Notes: generated by a model not told the origin, from the letters alone. A stretch of DNA of 64,000 nt from Sycobia sp. Sy_11 (GCA_018907035.1 JACCIC010000001.1:2835001-2899000), one strand, 5' to 3'. Positions 1 to 13,800 are shown, counted from the first letter of the stretch. Made by a program: numbers and translations.

Positions 1-2352
1 TATTTTTTTATTTAAACTAAATCGTTTTATCGAATGTTCTTAACATAATATTTCTTTGAATATTTCTCATTTTTCTCAGTGTTAAAAGTTCGATTTGTAA
101 ATGGAATTTTTTTAAAATTTTTTTAAAATCATAGACAAATATGATCAATATATGCGCACAATAAGAAGCTCGAATATCAATGTTTCATTGCAAATGAATT
201 CTTTTTAAATATAAATTTATCAATAAGTATAAGTCAAATTTATACTTTTATTTTTGCTTTTACAGCTAATTCTACGTTTTGATTTATAAAACGATATCTG
301 ATACACATACTATATATAATTAAAATCAGTCCTTCATTTACTGATAACCAGCTTATAATAATTTATCACCAAGTAGGAATTAATTATGACGAAATTATCT
401 ATTAAAATTATCTACTAAAATTATCTATTTCGATTTTTCAATTTCTAATACCACGAACTGCTTAATTGACGATAGAATTACATGAGACAACTTTAGATTT
501 TTATTATTCTCAGCTATATGTAATTCGCATATCAAAATACTCAACAAACATAAAAATACTATCAATAAAATATGTAAAAAATAAATAAATGAACATCATT
601 AACGGTATTAATTATAAACACATTTGAAATGAACAGTGAAAGAAATTTTTTTCTTTATGTTAAGTAATTTATGAAAACATTAACGTTTACAATGGTTTTT
701 CTAACGACTGGACAATGTTTTTCCTTTTCATAAAAGTAATAAATTCTGGGAAAATAGAAAGTTTTGCAAAAGTTCACTCATGTTGTATACGTTCTATTTC
801 TGCAAAATATCATGATAAATAGGAAGCTCGTTAAGGTGGTTTCAATGTTTGACTACTTCGAAGCTACTTTAAATTTTTATTTCTTCAGCTTATAAATTTT
901 TTCCTTCATTTTTTTCAGAAAATCCCTATTTTCACGTTCTCCGTAAAATGAACTAGGCGACGTTTACGCGGATACTTATTCTTTATACTCTAATAAATCA
1001 CATTTTATGGTTTGGTTCCACGAGAATGCGTAAATTTTCTTATAATGTTAGAGAGCTTTTCCTCCAAATTTGGTTGACTATCGAGAATTACAATTTTCAA
1101 AAAAAAGATAGTCCGAAGATTATTTTTGTAATATTTGGATTGAGAAAATGTTGTCAAAACTACTAAGTATAAGCGTTTTTAGTAATAATTTTTAAGATTA
1201 CTATTAATAAATTTTTCAAGGAATGGACACACAATTGGATATTTACATATACAGAATTTTTTTTCTTTACAATGGGTTCTAAGCGACAATATTTTATAGA
1301 ATGGAAGTTCACATAATATAATAATACAAAACAAATATTATCTTTGTTAAAACACGATCTTTATCTTTTAATACTATAGAATTAAAATTATTTTTACACA
1401 TAAGATAGTCAATGTAGCTGACGTCATATATAACAACACACGTATATCTGTACGTGACAGTTATAATTTGAATATATATGTATATAGTTTAATGGTGATC
1501 TATGCACACAGCAGCGTCATTTGAACATTTTTCTGTGTCTGGTGCGTTTTCAAGCCCACAGAAATTAAATTTTGATACTTTATATCTCCTAATTTTAATT
1601 GCATGAAAAGTAAAATATGTTTAATAATAATGCCGAAAAAAGTCTCTCTAATTCATAAGTCTTATACCATCAAATTACTTCTTTTAAAAAAATTATCTTT
1701 AATTCTCTGGGCCTTGTTATCAAGAATTCGTAAATCCGTAAGAATTTTTCTTTTGACAGATAATGAGATTGTAATAAATATTCATCATAATGTGGACATA
1801 AAATGTCAGCAAATGCCATAATCTGAAATAGCTGATTTTGGGAGTTTACAACATAATGCGTAGCTTCGTTATTGCCAAGTTTTTTTTCACGAATTTCTAT
1901 CTCTGCTTTTCAACATTCGCAATCAGGCTATGCATGGTTTAGCCAGAGCCACCGGATAAATTTCGACGTCCCTGCATGTACACACAGTCGGGGTCTACAA
2001 TTAATTTATGAATGCTATAAATCGATTTAGAGCACATTAGACACAATGTTAATTTAGCCTATGTAAGGTCATTCAAGGATATAACAGAAATTATTAAATG
2101 AATATTATTAGTTGCATACTTGAGACCATCAAATTAGTATACATATATATATATATCTGAAATAAATTCCATCACAAGGATTTCAGGAAATCAAAATTTT
2201 TGTTCATGAAATAGAAATTTAAAGTCCATGTATGTATACAACTTAAATTAGTTACTGTTTTTTTTTTCTTCAAAAAAGTAGATTCAGCTATTTGTAAATC
2301 TGAAAATCCGCAGAATCTGTAAATCTGTAAAAATGAATTGTATATTGAAAAT
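1..2352. other. AT-rich gene-free flank
   Basis: No ORF with coding character is visible. The longest run (1603-1821, 72 codons, plus strand) is lysine/leucine/isoleucine-rich, as expected by chance in AT-rich DNA, and shows no domain or sensible splice context. A short TA run lies near 2142-2154. I see no RNA gene here. Confidence 0.6.
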
Positions 2353-3047
2353 CAGTGTCGGATTAAGCCGTAGTGAGTCCTAGACAGAATTTAGTGGGTC
2401 TCAGAATTTAATTTATATAGAAATATTCCATTCGCCTTCAAAATTTAAAATAATAAAACTCAATTTAAATAATATATTTGTTATAGGCGGAAATTTGGCG
2501 TTTCAACGACGTCACAATTTTATCAAATACGACAATTTTAACATTCAACTCAAATTTATGGAACAATAATAGATAGGTGCACAGATTTAACTGATGTCAA
2601 ATCAAGCTGTTTAAAACGAGCATTTTACGAGTCTAAATGTTTTTGTCTATACTCGTTCTATGCCTTGTCTAGATTTATTCGATACTTACGTCGAAAAGTT
2701 ACCTTCCTCAAAGCTTACAATTATCAAGATTTATTTTACGTATTCGTGATTTTAAAAGTGATATTTGGATTAAAGTCTATTATTAGAATCAAAATCGCCA
2801 GTTTGTATTTTAAAGATCTATATGAATTATATTAGACTCGTAGTAATAAAATATTTAACCTATATCTGCTGAGAGTAGTATTCCGACAAAAATAATGGAA
2901 AATTAACAAATAATTATTGTTTTGCGTGAATTTTACATTTATTTTTTGCAAAACGATATTTTAAAAAAAAATCTTCCCTTTGGTTGGCGGAGAGGGCACT
3001 GAGGGCAGTGCTTGGTCTACCTCTAGTGCTCCTTTAATCCGACACTG
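2353..3047. mobile_element. hAT-like non-autonomous element (MITE), 695 bp
   Basis: The two ends are perfect 14-bp inverted repeats: CAGTGTCGGATTAA at 2353-2366 and its reverse complement at 3034-3047. The inner flanks keep weaker symmetry. The CAGTG start, and the G-rich tract just inside the right end when read inward, are typical of hAT superfamily termini. The interior is AT-rich and has no transposase coding trace, so this is a deletion derivative. I could not find a convincing 8-bp target duplication (left flank ends TTGAAAAT, right flank starts TTAACGGT), so it is either old or rearranged at one end. Confidence 0.65.
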
Positions 3048-3203
3048 TTAACGGTATACGTCCAGCTTAAAGAATGAACAGAGATTTTAACAGATTGCCC
3101 AGTACTGTATAAAACGCTTTCCGTAATCTCTACTAGGGATTTACAACAAAAAAAGAAGAATGACAAAAAAACTTCTTGAAATTTCCCTGATTCGTAGAAC
3201 AGC

Positions 3204-3204
3204 A

Positions 3205-3247
<43 letters not shown>

Positions 3248-3264
3248 CGTGTGTGTGTGTGTGT
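3204..3264. repeat. (GT)n microsatellite
   Basis: An almost pure GT run with two GC interruptions. Translating it in either direction gives the histidine/threonine-rich ORFs on the minus strand here, which are artefacts. Confidence 0.95.
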
Positions 3265-3269
3265 CGAAA

Positions 3270-3960
3270 CGTACGCGTGAGTGCGTATAAAACTCGATGT
3301 AGAGCCGCGTGAATGAATAAAATATCGGATTGTCAGGCGCGCGCGTGCACGCGCCCCCATCCTTTTTTCCAATCTCGAGAAAAGCCGTATTCACCGAACT
3401 GTTGGAAACGGAAAAGGTCGTAATTCAGCGTCCAAAGACAATCGCGTTTCGCCCCCAGCTTTTCTTATAGCCCTCTAACCGACCGCGCGGATGAATTGAC
3501 AGAGGGCCATTGTGCAAGGGCGAGGGAGGAGGGGGGCGTAATAGTCGATTACAGAAGCAGAGACACTAGTATTATTATCAAGGTTAAAATACTGCCTATA
3601 TTTGGTGGAAGACTTCCGTCTTTTTCACGAAACATGCGGTACTTTTTTGTTTAGGCTACTTCCTCTTGGATTGTAATTGTTATCATTGCATCGAATATCG
3701 TTCTTCTTGGATATTATTCTTTATTTAAAGGATATGCCTCGTGCTACGCGCAGTTTTCTTCGCCCCGACTCGACGAATAAAAACGCGAATGGAGGCAGAC
3801 TCGCTCTTACGTATCGTAGGTTACGCGTACTCGCCAAAATACTTACCGACTTTATACTAATTTAAATCAATGCCGCTCCCGCCTCCGGGCCAGGCGAAAA
3901 CCGCCAACGGCAGTGGAGGGGAGATTTTAAATTTGGATTTATCGCATTCGCTAATATACG
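3270..3960. other. GC/CpG-richer island
   Basis: This stretch is distinctly richer in G, C and CpG than its surroundings, with G-runs near 3520-3537. ORFs inside it are short and show no domain. It may be a regulatory island or a 5'-noncoding exon of a gene outside the window; that is inference from composition only. Confidence 0.35.
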
Positions 3961-4229
3961 GTCTCCTTTACGCTGGCGGAATAAAAAAAAAAATTATATA
4001 GGATAATTGGCGCAAATTTTAACGGATGGGACATTAATTCAAGTGTATATATGTATACATCACGGAACAAGCAATTTCATACATGCACGTAATGGTTAAA
4101 TGCAAATCAAGAATTTAATCAAAGACGCGCTGCTAAAAGTCCATGCATACCGGCAGCGAGCCACGTATTATCCGCTATAGGGCGACGTTCTTGAGAGCTG
4201 ACTTCCTTCGCACTCTTCTCTCGAAAATT

Positions 4230-4243
4230 TATATATATATATA

Positions 4244-4287
<44 letters not shown>
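4230..4287. repeat. (AT)n microsatellite
   Basis: A TA run broken once by AATT near 4245. It creates tyrosine/isoleucine-only peptides on both strands that should be ignored. Confidence 0.95.
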
Positions 4288-4288
<1 letters not shown>

Positions 4289-4439
4289 ATATTGGTTCCT
4301 TGGATACCGATATTATCATACAATATTATTAAAAAATAATCGATCATTGAATACGAAATTTTGTTCTGCGCTTCGTTCTAAACTTCGGACTGAACAGTAA
4401 TGAATTGAAGTGTTAAAAATTTTCTAGTTTTAATAATAT

Positions 4440-5060
4440 TGCGGACGGACGAAATCAGATTTGGAACAGTAGTAGGGAACATACTATGAACGGTAGAGAT
4501 AGACATAATACAATCGTTCTACCATATACGTAGGTTCATCAGAAAGATTTAAAACACAAGAAGCTCAGTTAACAATTGTAAAGATAAATGTTTCAAAGCA
4601 GTAGCAGTATCTAAAATTAATCATGAAGATTGTGATAAATATTTTCTAGGGCAAACAGATAGATTACTTAATTAAAGCGGAGAATTTATGAACATCAATA
4701 TAATTTACGAAGTACATATTCGATTGGTTTTATTCTTTAGATTTTGAAAATGTGTACATTACAGAACAAAGTGATGAACTCTTGAAAGTATTCATTTTTT
4801 AAAAAATCGCAATAATGACGGTGTAATATATCGGAGTTGTTAATACACAATTATGTTTTACATTTAAAGTTAGATATGGTTTGGGGGTTACATAAAAGTT
4901 ATATAAATATTTTAGTACGGTGTGGTGTGAGACATATGTAGTAACGTCACTGAATTTTTTTATTCGTGTTTAGTCCTTGAAGATTAACCGGAACGGCAGG
5001 AAACGTTCGACAAAAACGAAGGTAAATTTAGGCGGTCGGTGCGGTTAGATTGTCGTTTAC
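4440..5060 (+). mobile_element. Decayed Penelope-like element, GIY-YIG part
   Basis: Around 4624-4713 the conceptual translation reads EDCDKYFLGQTDRLLN, then after a stop and frame change RRIYEHQYNLRS. This matches the layout of a Penelope-like endonuclease: (C)xxxYxGQTxRxLxxR, then xxEHxxN. A later reading frame (about 4740-4790) gives FENVYITEQSDELLKVF, plausible as the C-terminal tail of the same protein. The segment at 4976-5012 (CCTTGAAGATTAACC and GGAAACGTTCGAC) resembles the 'CTGAAGATGACC ... TCGAAACGT' tail often found after insect retroelement ORFs. There are several frame breaks and no ORF remains. Assignment rests on motif recognition only. Confidence 0.45.
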
Positions 5061-6150
5061 TAACGTAACATACAGATTATTTTATTTTTATTTTTATTTT
5101 ATTGTACTTCTTAATTTGTTTTTTTTCCCCATTTCAGATTCTATAAGGGTGTGATTATAAACGACAGATTGACTGTCATTATATTAGTTTAGTAGATTAT
5201 TGTATAAAAGATGCATGTTGCAAAAAAATATATGTTAATATAATAATATATTGCTTAAAATCGATAATTTTCAAAGATTTTGAAGAAAATGTGTAATTTT
5301 TCCGAACTTATATGTCAGACAATATTTATATAAAAAAATTCTTTAAACATATTGGCTTAGATAGTAGAATTGAGAGGTTAGGAGACACTTCTAAAAGCTT
5401 CTAAAATAGCCAAAATTATTATGATAACTATGCATGATCGCTGCAGCCTTACATTTGTGCTCGATGAAGTCTTAACGTATATTCAAGAATGTGTCATTAT
5501 TTTTAACCAAGAATAATGCAATAATGACCTTTTTATTCAACTCATGTATTATGCAAAGCATCGATTTGTAAACTATTTCAATTCGTATACACATTTGCTC
5601 AAATTGTCCATTCGTAGAAATACAAAGATATTTTCTTGATCTTAAATCGATTATCCATTAAATTATCTAATATATTTATACTGTACTACTCGTCCGTAAC
5701 CGCATTTTTACTCTACCTTCACGCTTAACGATGAGAATTTTGATAGCGTTTCAAACTTCAATAATATAATCGTTATCCAACAAACTTCGATCCGAAAGTT
5801 CGGATATTGAAAGATTCCGACCTGTCACTCAACAAGCACTTATGTCTTTAATATTACCAGATATTACTCTGTATTCTTACATAAGCTTCGCAAACGCTTA
5901 GATACGGAGGACTGAAGATACGCACCGCATATTATGCAGCGCCAAATGCCAATGAAGGTTAGTTTCTTCGACGAAGCTTAAAACTGGATGATTTTTAAGG
6001 AAGGCAATATTATATTGTAGCTCGAGCCGAAATCAACGTGAATTAATTAAATGCGTGCCAGTTTACAGTATGCAGCACTCTGAATATATTTATAAAATTT
6101 ACCTATAGATCCACCTACATTAATTTCGAGACGAACAACCTGCCGACGAA
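5061..6150. other. AT-rich gene-free DNA
   Basis: Only short chance ORFs. I see nothing recognisable in this stretch. Confidence 0.5.
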
Positions 6151-6297
6151 CCAGTCAAGAGGTATTTAAATATTTGACACCACCCATTCGGAAACTGTGC
6201 AATCCGCGGTCTCTATCGCGCCCATCCACATATACGCGTATTATCTTGGAATGAGTTTTGCAAACTGCACACTCTATCTCCATCAGTCCATTGGAAA

Positions 6298-6301
<4 letters not shown>

Positions 6302-6332
<31 letters not shown>
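6302..6332. repeat. (GA)n microsatellite
   Basis: About 15 GA units. Such tracts can bind GAGA-factor-type proteins in insects, but nothing else here supports that use. Confidence 0.95.
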
Positions 6333-6333
<1 letters not shown>

Positions 6334-6715
6334 GAAAAAAAAACCAACAGCACGGAAAAATGTTCCATCTCTCGCGAGCCGTTAGCCACAGAAGCCATCC
6401 GCATAATGCCTACATTAACTTACACACTCACACACTCACTGTATCCCGCGAGCGCCCTTTCCGTCTCATGGCGAGGCAGAGTTGCGCAATATTCCCTTCC
6501 ATCCTTGTGTAGGTACCTCGTAATGAGGACACGCACACACACGCGCGCGCGCACAAATGCTGGCACGAACATATAGATGGGCACGCGCATATATCGACAC
6601 TATATATATAGACTGGGCTAGACGGCAATATCCATTTCGCAGGTAAGTGCAGCCCGCGCGCTCGCTTTTTCCCCGTTCCCCGGTACTCGCAGCTGCATGG
6701 AAAGACGTACAGGAG

Positions 6716-6717
<2 letters not shown>

Positions 6718-6756
<39 letters not shown>

Positions 6757-6792
6757 TGTTTTGTGTGTGTGCGTGTGTGCGTGTGTGTGTGC
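6718..6792. repeat. (TA)n plus (GT)n compound microsatellite
   Basis: A pure TA run to 6753, then a short TGTTTGTTT spacer and an interrupted GT run. Confidence 0.95.
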
Positions 6793-6900
6793 ATGAAATC
6801 ACTGTCACGTCGTGTGTCTGATAATCAATTTTGAGAGGGGTAGGATAGGATTCGTTGGTACTGGCGGCTTAGGTATAAGAGCGCGAGGTAGCTAGAGGGA

Positions 6901-7839
6901 GGGAATTAGAAGTGAAATTGAATAAATTAATAACGATTTTAGTGACAATAAAGCTGCTCTTAACGTTTTTATAGCGATGGATTAGAAAGGAAAGGCGTTA
7001 TAGTTAATTTAAAGTATTATTTATTAAAAACGCCCGTACGTTCTAGCAAGGAAATACGTTAAAAAGCTCAGATATTTTAAGAAGTTGCTTATAAATAATG
7101 TTTTTTTTTAGATTATTTTCAATAATTTAATTATTTCAAGTAACAAAAACAACTATATAAATCGAATATTTAATACTTTGCAGGTGCTTCATTTGAAAAT
7201 GAATATTTAGTAAGATATAGATTTTATATATAAATACAAAATTAGAATTATGTTGTCTTGATCCTAACCGTTCTTTCACCTCTGCAAGTTATTCTTCTTC
7301 TTTATTCATTTACGATTATTCTAGTTCAATATTGAAATCTTAAATGGTAATATCAGATATCAGATGCAAACTTATATTATTTGATTGTTGGCTTGAAATT
7401 TTATTATTTTACTTTTATTATTTACTTTGAAAATATTAGAAAAATCTGTTGGAACATTTTTAAAATATACATTATTGAAAAAGAAACAAGAGAAAATAGG
7501 AATAAAAACTATGGATTTTTATATTGAATATATAAAAAAAAATTAAGTGCCAAGTACAGAATTCGTTGTACAGTCTATGTCCCAATCGCCTGAATGAATA
7601 AAATTTTGAATTGTAAAAAGTCTTACAAGATATATCTCTTTAATCTCCGTTAATGTTTTCACCTCAATTCATCAACATTTTCGCTTCATATGAATAAATT
7701 TTTTCTACCATAATATTTATTATTATATATGTTTTACATTTTATACATCGTTGCAAAGGTTAACGCGATGTACATAATAAGGATAATAAATGACTTTGTT
7801 TATGACAATTATAAAATGTGCATTGTGTGCAGAATTGCA
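6901..7839. other. AT-rich gene-free DNA
   Basis: Nothing recognisable. The stop-codon density is high in all frames. Confidence 0.5.
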
Positions 7840-8910
7840 CTAAATGAACGAACTCCGAGGGCGGAAAGAAAAAGAGCCGTACGCGACGCTGAGCGAAATT
7901 CTCGTAGCGAGTAACGAACTATGTAATACCGGCCGAAAACCGTCTAACGAGAAGCCAATAAAAATTCGCGAAGAGTTGCAGTCGAGTGTGGTCTGTTTAC
8001 AGTGCGGGGGAACTGCTCGAGCGAGCTTAGGGAGTGCGACGAAAATGTTATAATTTGAAGTAAAAGTGATCTACTCCTGTAGACCGTGAGCTCCTCGTTG
8101 GCTGTCGAATGCTCGATAATGATAGAGGATGAAAAAATACGCCTACTTGCACTGAACAATATAATAAGGCAAAAAATTTACACGCCTGTTTGATCGATTT
8201 CAAACCGAATGAATTGCAAGTATATAATTAAATGTCGCTGTTTATACGGGTTACAATGGAATACAATTACAATTTTTTTCAAGCACTCTGCGAGCTTTAT
8301 AACCTATATTCATTGATAAAGCGAATAAAATAACTGCCTTTGCTCGTTCACACAATGATGAATAATTCTTCTCCATCGTTAGAGGCCGTACAACACTGCA
8401 TTTCCGTATCACAAAGGAGGATACCCTAACGTTGAAAAAAAGAAGTTTTCCCTAGATTGCGAAGCTCGTGGAAAAACAACCGAACGAAACTTCGGATAAA
8501 CTTCAATTTCCATCAATATCCACGCTCGGCTGTACACGATTGTAAAAGAAATTGTAAAGTTTCTCGCCCGCGTAGTCGGTTCTTTATCTTAAAGTGGACG
8601 CAACGGTAAAGCGGTGCGACGGTTTTGTTCATCGACAATGTACCGAGCTAAAGGCGCGCCGTTGCATTAAGGGCGGAAGCACGCACGGGTACGAAGTAAA
8701 CGACACGGCATTACAAGGAATATTTATTCGCGTTTACACGAAGCCAGGGCGAAAAGATGTGGCGTTAGTGTTCGAGTCAGAACTGCGGACAGCTAATGAC
8801 GCATTTATGCATTTGGTTACTTTACGTATTCGGGCGATTCTAAGATCTTTGAGAAAATATTCCACTCAGCGCGAAGTTTTAAGCATCATTTCGTCGCAAA
8901 GCGATTAGAA
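7840..8910. other. GC/CpG-richer islands without a supported gene
   Basis: Two GC-richer stretches (about 7840-8060 and 8380-8908). The second holds a 104-codon open frame (8594-8908, plus), but it opens with GTG, not ATG, and the first in-frame methionine lies near its end. I see no domain and no convincing acceptor/donor pair. It could be a decayed exon or simply composition-driven openness. Confidence 0.3.
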
Positions 8911-10480
8911 AATAATTTGCTGTTTGCATGAATCCGTATATTTAGAAAAAAGGATCCGAGTTCAATGATAGATTTGATTTTTTTTTTCAGTGTCGATCGA
9001 CAATCGACGTAACTCTTTGACGTTCAATAGACAGCTCAAAATGTATTAAAATTGAAATCGTCAGGTGAATGCAGTTTTATATTATTCATCAAGCGTTTAT
9101 AACTAAAGTGGACTAAAACTCGTGAAAGACGAATGTTAAACGTTAATTAATTTATTTAACTATCCTAATTTTAATGTTCTTTTTTGTTAAGTATCAGTAA
9201 CTCAGCTAACATGGTCACCCAAGTTCAGCATCCTCGAGAGCTTATCACGGTCACAATATCGTGGTTGAGAATAAACATTCATTCGAAGGAGGAAAGCGCG
9301 TCTTTTTTAGCTACTAATGCAGAAAGGCGCGCCATTTTCCAGACTTAAAGAGGAACACGTAATCTCAGCGCGTGAATATTTGATAAATTTTCTTGAATAC
9401 ACGTTGCTGTCCTTTGCTTTTTGTTCCTTCTATTATTTTCTCTCCTATAATATCTGCTAAGGAGATTTAGCGTAATTAAAGCACAGACGTAAAAAATTAC
9501 TATCGCTCGAACATCCTTAAATGAACCATTTCTTCAAAATTAATTGTAACTACGCATTTATTTGTATATATTTGATGAATAAATAATTATTACTATGTTA
9601 CTCGTTAAAAAGTGCAAGTATTGATTTTATAGCTAACAATAATATTAGTTATCGATAATAATAGTGTTTTATTCACAATATTTTCTTCGTGCAACTCACA
9701 TCAGACGATTTTGATATATGTTCACCGGTAAGGTATAGTATGGGTGGATTTGCGTTGATACAGAGATATCGGGTAATACATGCAAATTTGTAGTTTTATG
9801 TGTCAATGATAATGAAATATTTACATTTCATAAAATGTTTTAAAATCTGTTTTGCGTATCATCTTCAAAAAGTAACATTTGAGAAATTAAAGTATTACGA
9901 TTAAAATAAACAGATGATTGTACGAATCGTCCCTATTAATATTGAATAAATGCTATTAAAAGTATGTTATTTTGCATTATCAGTTACTTGAAAAGCTGAA
10001 GCATTGCATCATCCTACTCATGAATTATTATGATTATGGTGTTCCATTATACTAAAAATATACTTTTAACTCACAGTGAGCATCTTCTAAGATTTGAAGG
10101 AAAAAATTTTAATTCAGATTTTTTGCAAATATAGTTTAAGGTTTTGTTTAAATTTGTAATATATAAATATCAAAATCGTAATATAATAAATAAATATTAT
10201 ATCATGAGTTAGCGACATTCCACGTTTCTTTAGAAATTCAACAGACAAATACTTTTTAATATATATTTATGGGTCACACAAAAATCGTGGATAATTCTGA
10301 ATACTAGACCAAATTTTAGATAGACCAGGTTTGAAGTTCATCATTGGAATGGAATTTTTATTATTGAGTCATTTCACATTTTTAACTCTCTAACATATAT
10401 ACCTTTATCCATTTGATCGACAAACATAAACGATCTCCATCAAGTATACGCTAATTGTCTTATATTTCATCCATCTTGAT
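8911..10480. other. AT-rich gene-free DNA
   Basis: Mostly AT-rich with one moderately GC-rich patch near 9190-9380. No feature recognised. Confidence 0.5.
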
Positions 10481-10880
10481 CCTACCGACAACTTCCCGCA
10501 CACCAATAATGCCGATCCACTATAGCGTGAATGACGAACTTTATTTTCGCCTGTCTTCGGATGTTACGAAAATTACGAGCCACTCAGCCGCGCTCGATTG
10601 TTCAGAGATGATAACGACAGAGACCGTGCGGAACATCCCATTCCAGAGGCGCGGGCGTGCGTGACATCCTGAAGACAATGGCGCAAAGTGCATCAGTGCA
10701 AACGCTCCTTCACTCGAGAAGATAATAATCCTCCGCTGCTCTATACCTCGAGACTCAAAGTGTCGGAGTATACACACAGTGAATACGTTCAACGACCGGG
10801 CCAATGCTAATCGTCCGGTGGGATTTCACGGATATTTTCCCCCTCTGAATATCCTCGGTCGAATAAACGTGTTGAATGCG
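10480..10880. other. GC-richer island
   Basis: Compositional island with overlapping short ORFs on both strands (10455-10664 plus, 10541-10804 minus). Neither shows a motif, and their mutual overlap suggests both are open because of base composition. Confidence 0.3.
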
Positions 10881-13800
10881 CATATACAAGTCAGCGTATA
10901 ATTCTGGATATAATATAGCGATTGCTTTTAATCTACAGGTATAAAAGACGATTAATCCGAGGTCACCTTGAACTCTACGGCGCGGTTGCTCAATTTCGTA
11001 AGATTTAAGGACGTGAGCACAATGATACTATACTACGATACTACTCAATGAACTATCCAATATGTTGACAAACTTTTTCATTGTCAAAGATTTCACTTCA
11101 CAATTTCAGAAGGAAGAGACAATAACAAGATGCAATAAAAGATACATAGAGCATAATTTTCGAAACCTGGATTATTATTCGAGAACATGATTCATGCTAT
11201 AAATATACAATATTGGTAAAAAAAAATAACTAATGACCTTAATTTTATCCCAAAGTCATTTCCAAAGAGCTTTTCATTTTTTAAACAGGAACCCAAAAGT
11301 TTGTCCCGCGATTCAAGAAAAACAATACACTTTACGTTGAAAAGTGTGTCGCATATGAAATACATTTGCCTCGAGAGGCCAGGAGAATCTTTTTTTTATT
11401 CTCTTTTTTAAACTTTTAAATATCCTTGAAAAGCACCTTTACGTCCCAACGAAAGGTTTTCGAAATATGTATTCCACAAAGTCATGTAACTTTAGTCTAA
11501 AATAAAGATTCTTATTTAGAAAACAAAACTTGACCATGTTGAAATTTTCTATTTTTGAAACGATTTTTATTATACCTCATTTTATATGCTTTCGAATATC
11601 GGTGATTCGCTCGCGAATAATATTCGAAATGTCGATGGGCAGATGATCTGCTTTGCAATTAATTCGTAAATTATACATAAATCATTGATGGATTCGCGGT
11701 AAATACCCATACACTGCTTTAAATGGAGATGACATCGTAGATTTACAAGTTTTTGCGTTTATGTCAGATTCGACGTTCGTAATATTTCGATTCCATACAT
11801 TTTCACCAGTTATGATTACATTCGCTTACATTGCGCATTAAATCGTACCGTTCAACCGCTCTACTAATGCGCTCAGTCACGTATGTCTGCTCGAGTTTCA
11901 TATATGCTTAATGTCAGAGTTTTCGCAGGAGTTTAAAAATTTGTAGGAACACCAAAAGATTTTATAAATAATTCTACTTTCTTAATAGTTGTTACCGAAT
12001 TCAGATTACTACTGGGGTTTAGTTGGATAAATTTCGTCAAATTATGTACAATAACTACAACTTATTTATTGTTTTTATTTGTAGATGTAATTTTATAAAT
12101 AGTTCTAAATGCTCAATGTGAGTGATTTTGCTTAATTATTTTTTCTACTGATTTCTGGCTTGAACAACACCACATGTATGGATACGTGATATTGAAGCAA
12201 TTTGATCGAAATCGAGTTTATCCAAGGTGGCGAAGTGATCGAACAAATACACAATTATTTCGATTAGAATTTAATACGAGATTATAATTTAATTCGATTG
12301 TAATTTAATAAGAAAGTTTCGTTGGTTTTGTTTCAAAATGAAATTCGTGGTTTTACAGAAAGCTTTTAGAAGACAACTGAAATCGTCAACAACAAAAAAA
12401 CGATGAATAATAGAACTTTCCAAGTAAAAGATCCATTCAAAGTTGGTCCAGCACAAAACACGTATCTATGAGCATTTCCGTTGAGGCTGTTGGATTTCTG
12501 TCAAAGATCATTTAAATATGGAATGAAATCGCACTGAAACTAGTTAGTTAATTTAATTCAATTCTATGAGCATTGAACTTTTATTTTCTTGCTGTAATAC
12601 ACTATTTATTGGGAGGTTTAAAACTAATAAAACTAATTTAAAGTATTAAATAAATTGAATTTTAATATATAATAAATGAAAGACAAATACAAATCACAAT
12701 CACCTTAGTATAAACAATACACGAATAATACTTTCTGCGCTCACATAACACCCTTTATAGACTTGCAGTCCTTCTTATCGTGGGTCAAATTTCGGGCGAT
12801 AAGCCCCATTCGTCGATCAGAGCCTAAACACTTCGCGCAGCCGGACGGTCAAGGAGCTCGAGGTGGTAATCCGACACCGTCCATACTTCTTTCAAAATTC
12901 TTGAAATTTTCTTAAAGCTAAAATACAATCACCTTATTTGTGCATATGTAGAAGAGATATTGGAAAGGAAATTTCTGAATTTTCCGTCACAGCACGAATT
13001 AATTGCTTTTATGGAAGCATAACCAGTTAAACCTCTTTCGTAAAATTTCAAGATTTTTCTCCGACCAATATTTGATTACCTCAATTGTAAATCATACAAA
13101 AGTCAGTCTTGAGGAAAATCTTCGGTTTTACCCGTCATGGTACGGTTCAAGCGTATACCTTAGTTGTATACAATTTTGTAGCCTTTAACGAAGGTTATCT
13201 CTCGATCCTGACTTAAATAATTAATTAACTTTAAACTCAATTAAATCAAATCATTCAAAATTCAATTAAAAATTCAAATTATAAATTATTAAATAAGATT
13301 TAAAATTTCCAATGATGATTTCGTCGAGAATTACTCGATATCTCGTATATACTTACATATCAGCTATAAATAGTTTTTTTTTAAATTTGTGTGGCGCCAT
13401 TTTGTCCGAGGAGATCACATATACATTTCTTCCCTATATTATTATCTCGCAAATATCATATTATATTAATCTCTTATTTATGTTATTTTTCAATCTTAAA
13501 ACTAAACATTTCTCGCACTATAATTTATAACTATATATAATTATATAAAGAAATATTAAGCCTAAAGAAATATATAATGCTAACGCAATATTATAAAACT
13601 TCTTACAAACTATTACGCGTTATGTTAATATAATATCAGACTAAATAATTCTAACATTCAAAATCATAAAATAAAATTGAAATTTATAGCTCTACTTTCT
13701 TAAACTATGAACATATATAAATCTATCAGTGATAAAGAAAATATCTTATTTTTAAATTTTCATGCTAACAAGATAGAGATGTTTTACGTGAAGCTAATGG

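Larger units (their letters stand above)
6150..6900. other. GC-richer island with stacked microsatellites
   Basis: The block contains (GA)n at 6302-6332, a CA/CG run at 6532-6555, and a (TA)n run at 6718-6753 followed by a GT run to about 6791. A TATATATATAG box at 6601-6611 sits about 30 bp upstream of a perfect splice-donor consensus (CAG|GTAAGT at 6640-6648, plus strand). This could be a promoter with a first noncoding exon, but no coding sequence is attached within the window. The ORFs here are low-complexity shadows. Confidence 0.3.

Noticed and set aside
3023..3394. Two overlapping minus-strand ORFs with long His/Thr runs
   Set aside because: They are translations of the GT microsatellite at 3204-3264.
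8594..8908. 104-codon ORF, plus strand
   Set aside because: It opens with GTG, has no upstream ATG in frame, no domain and no convincing splice sites; kept only as a compositional island.
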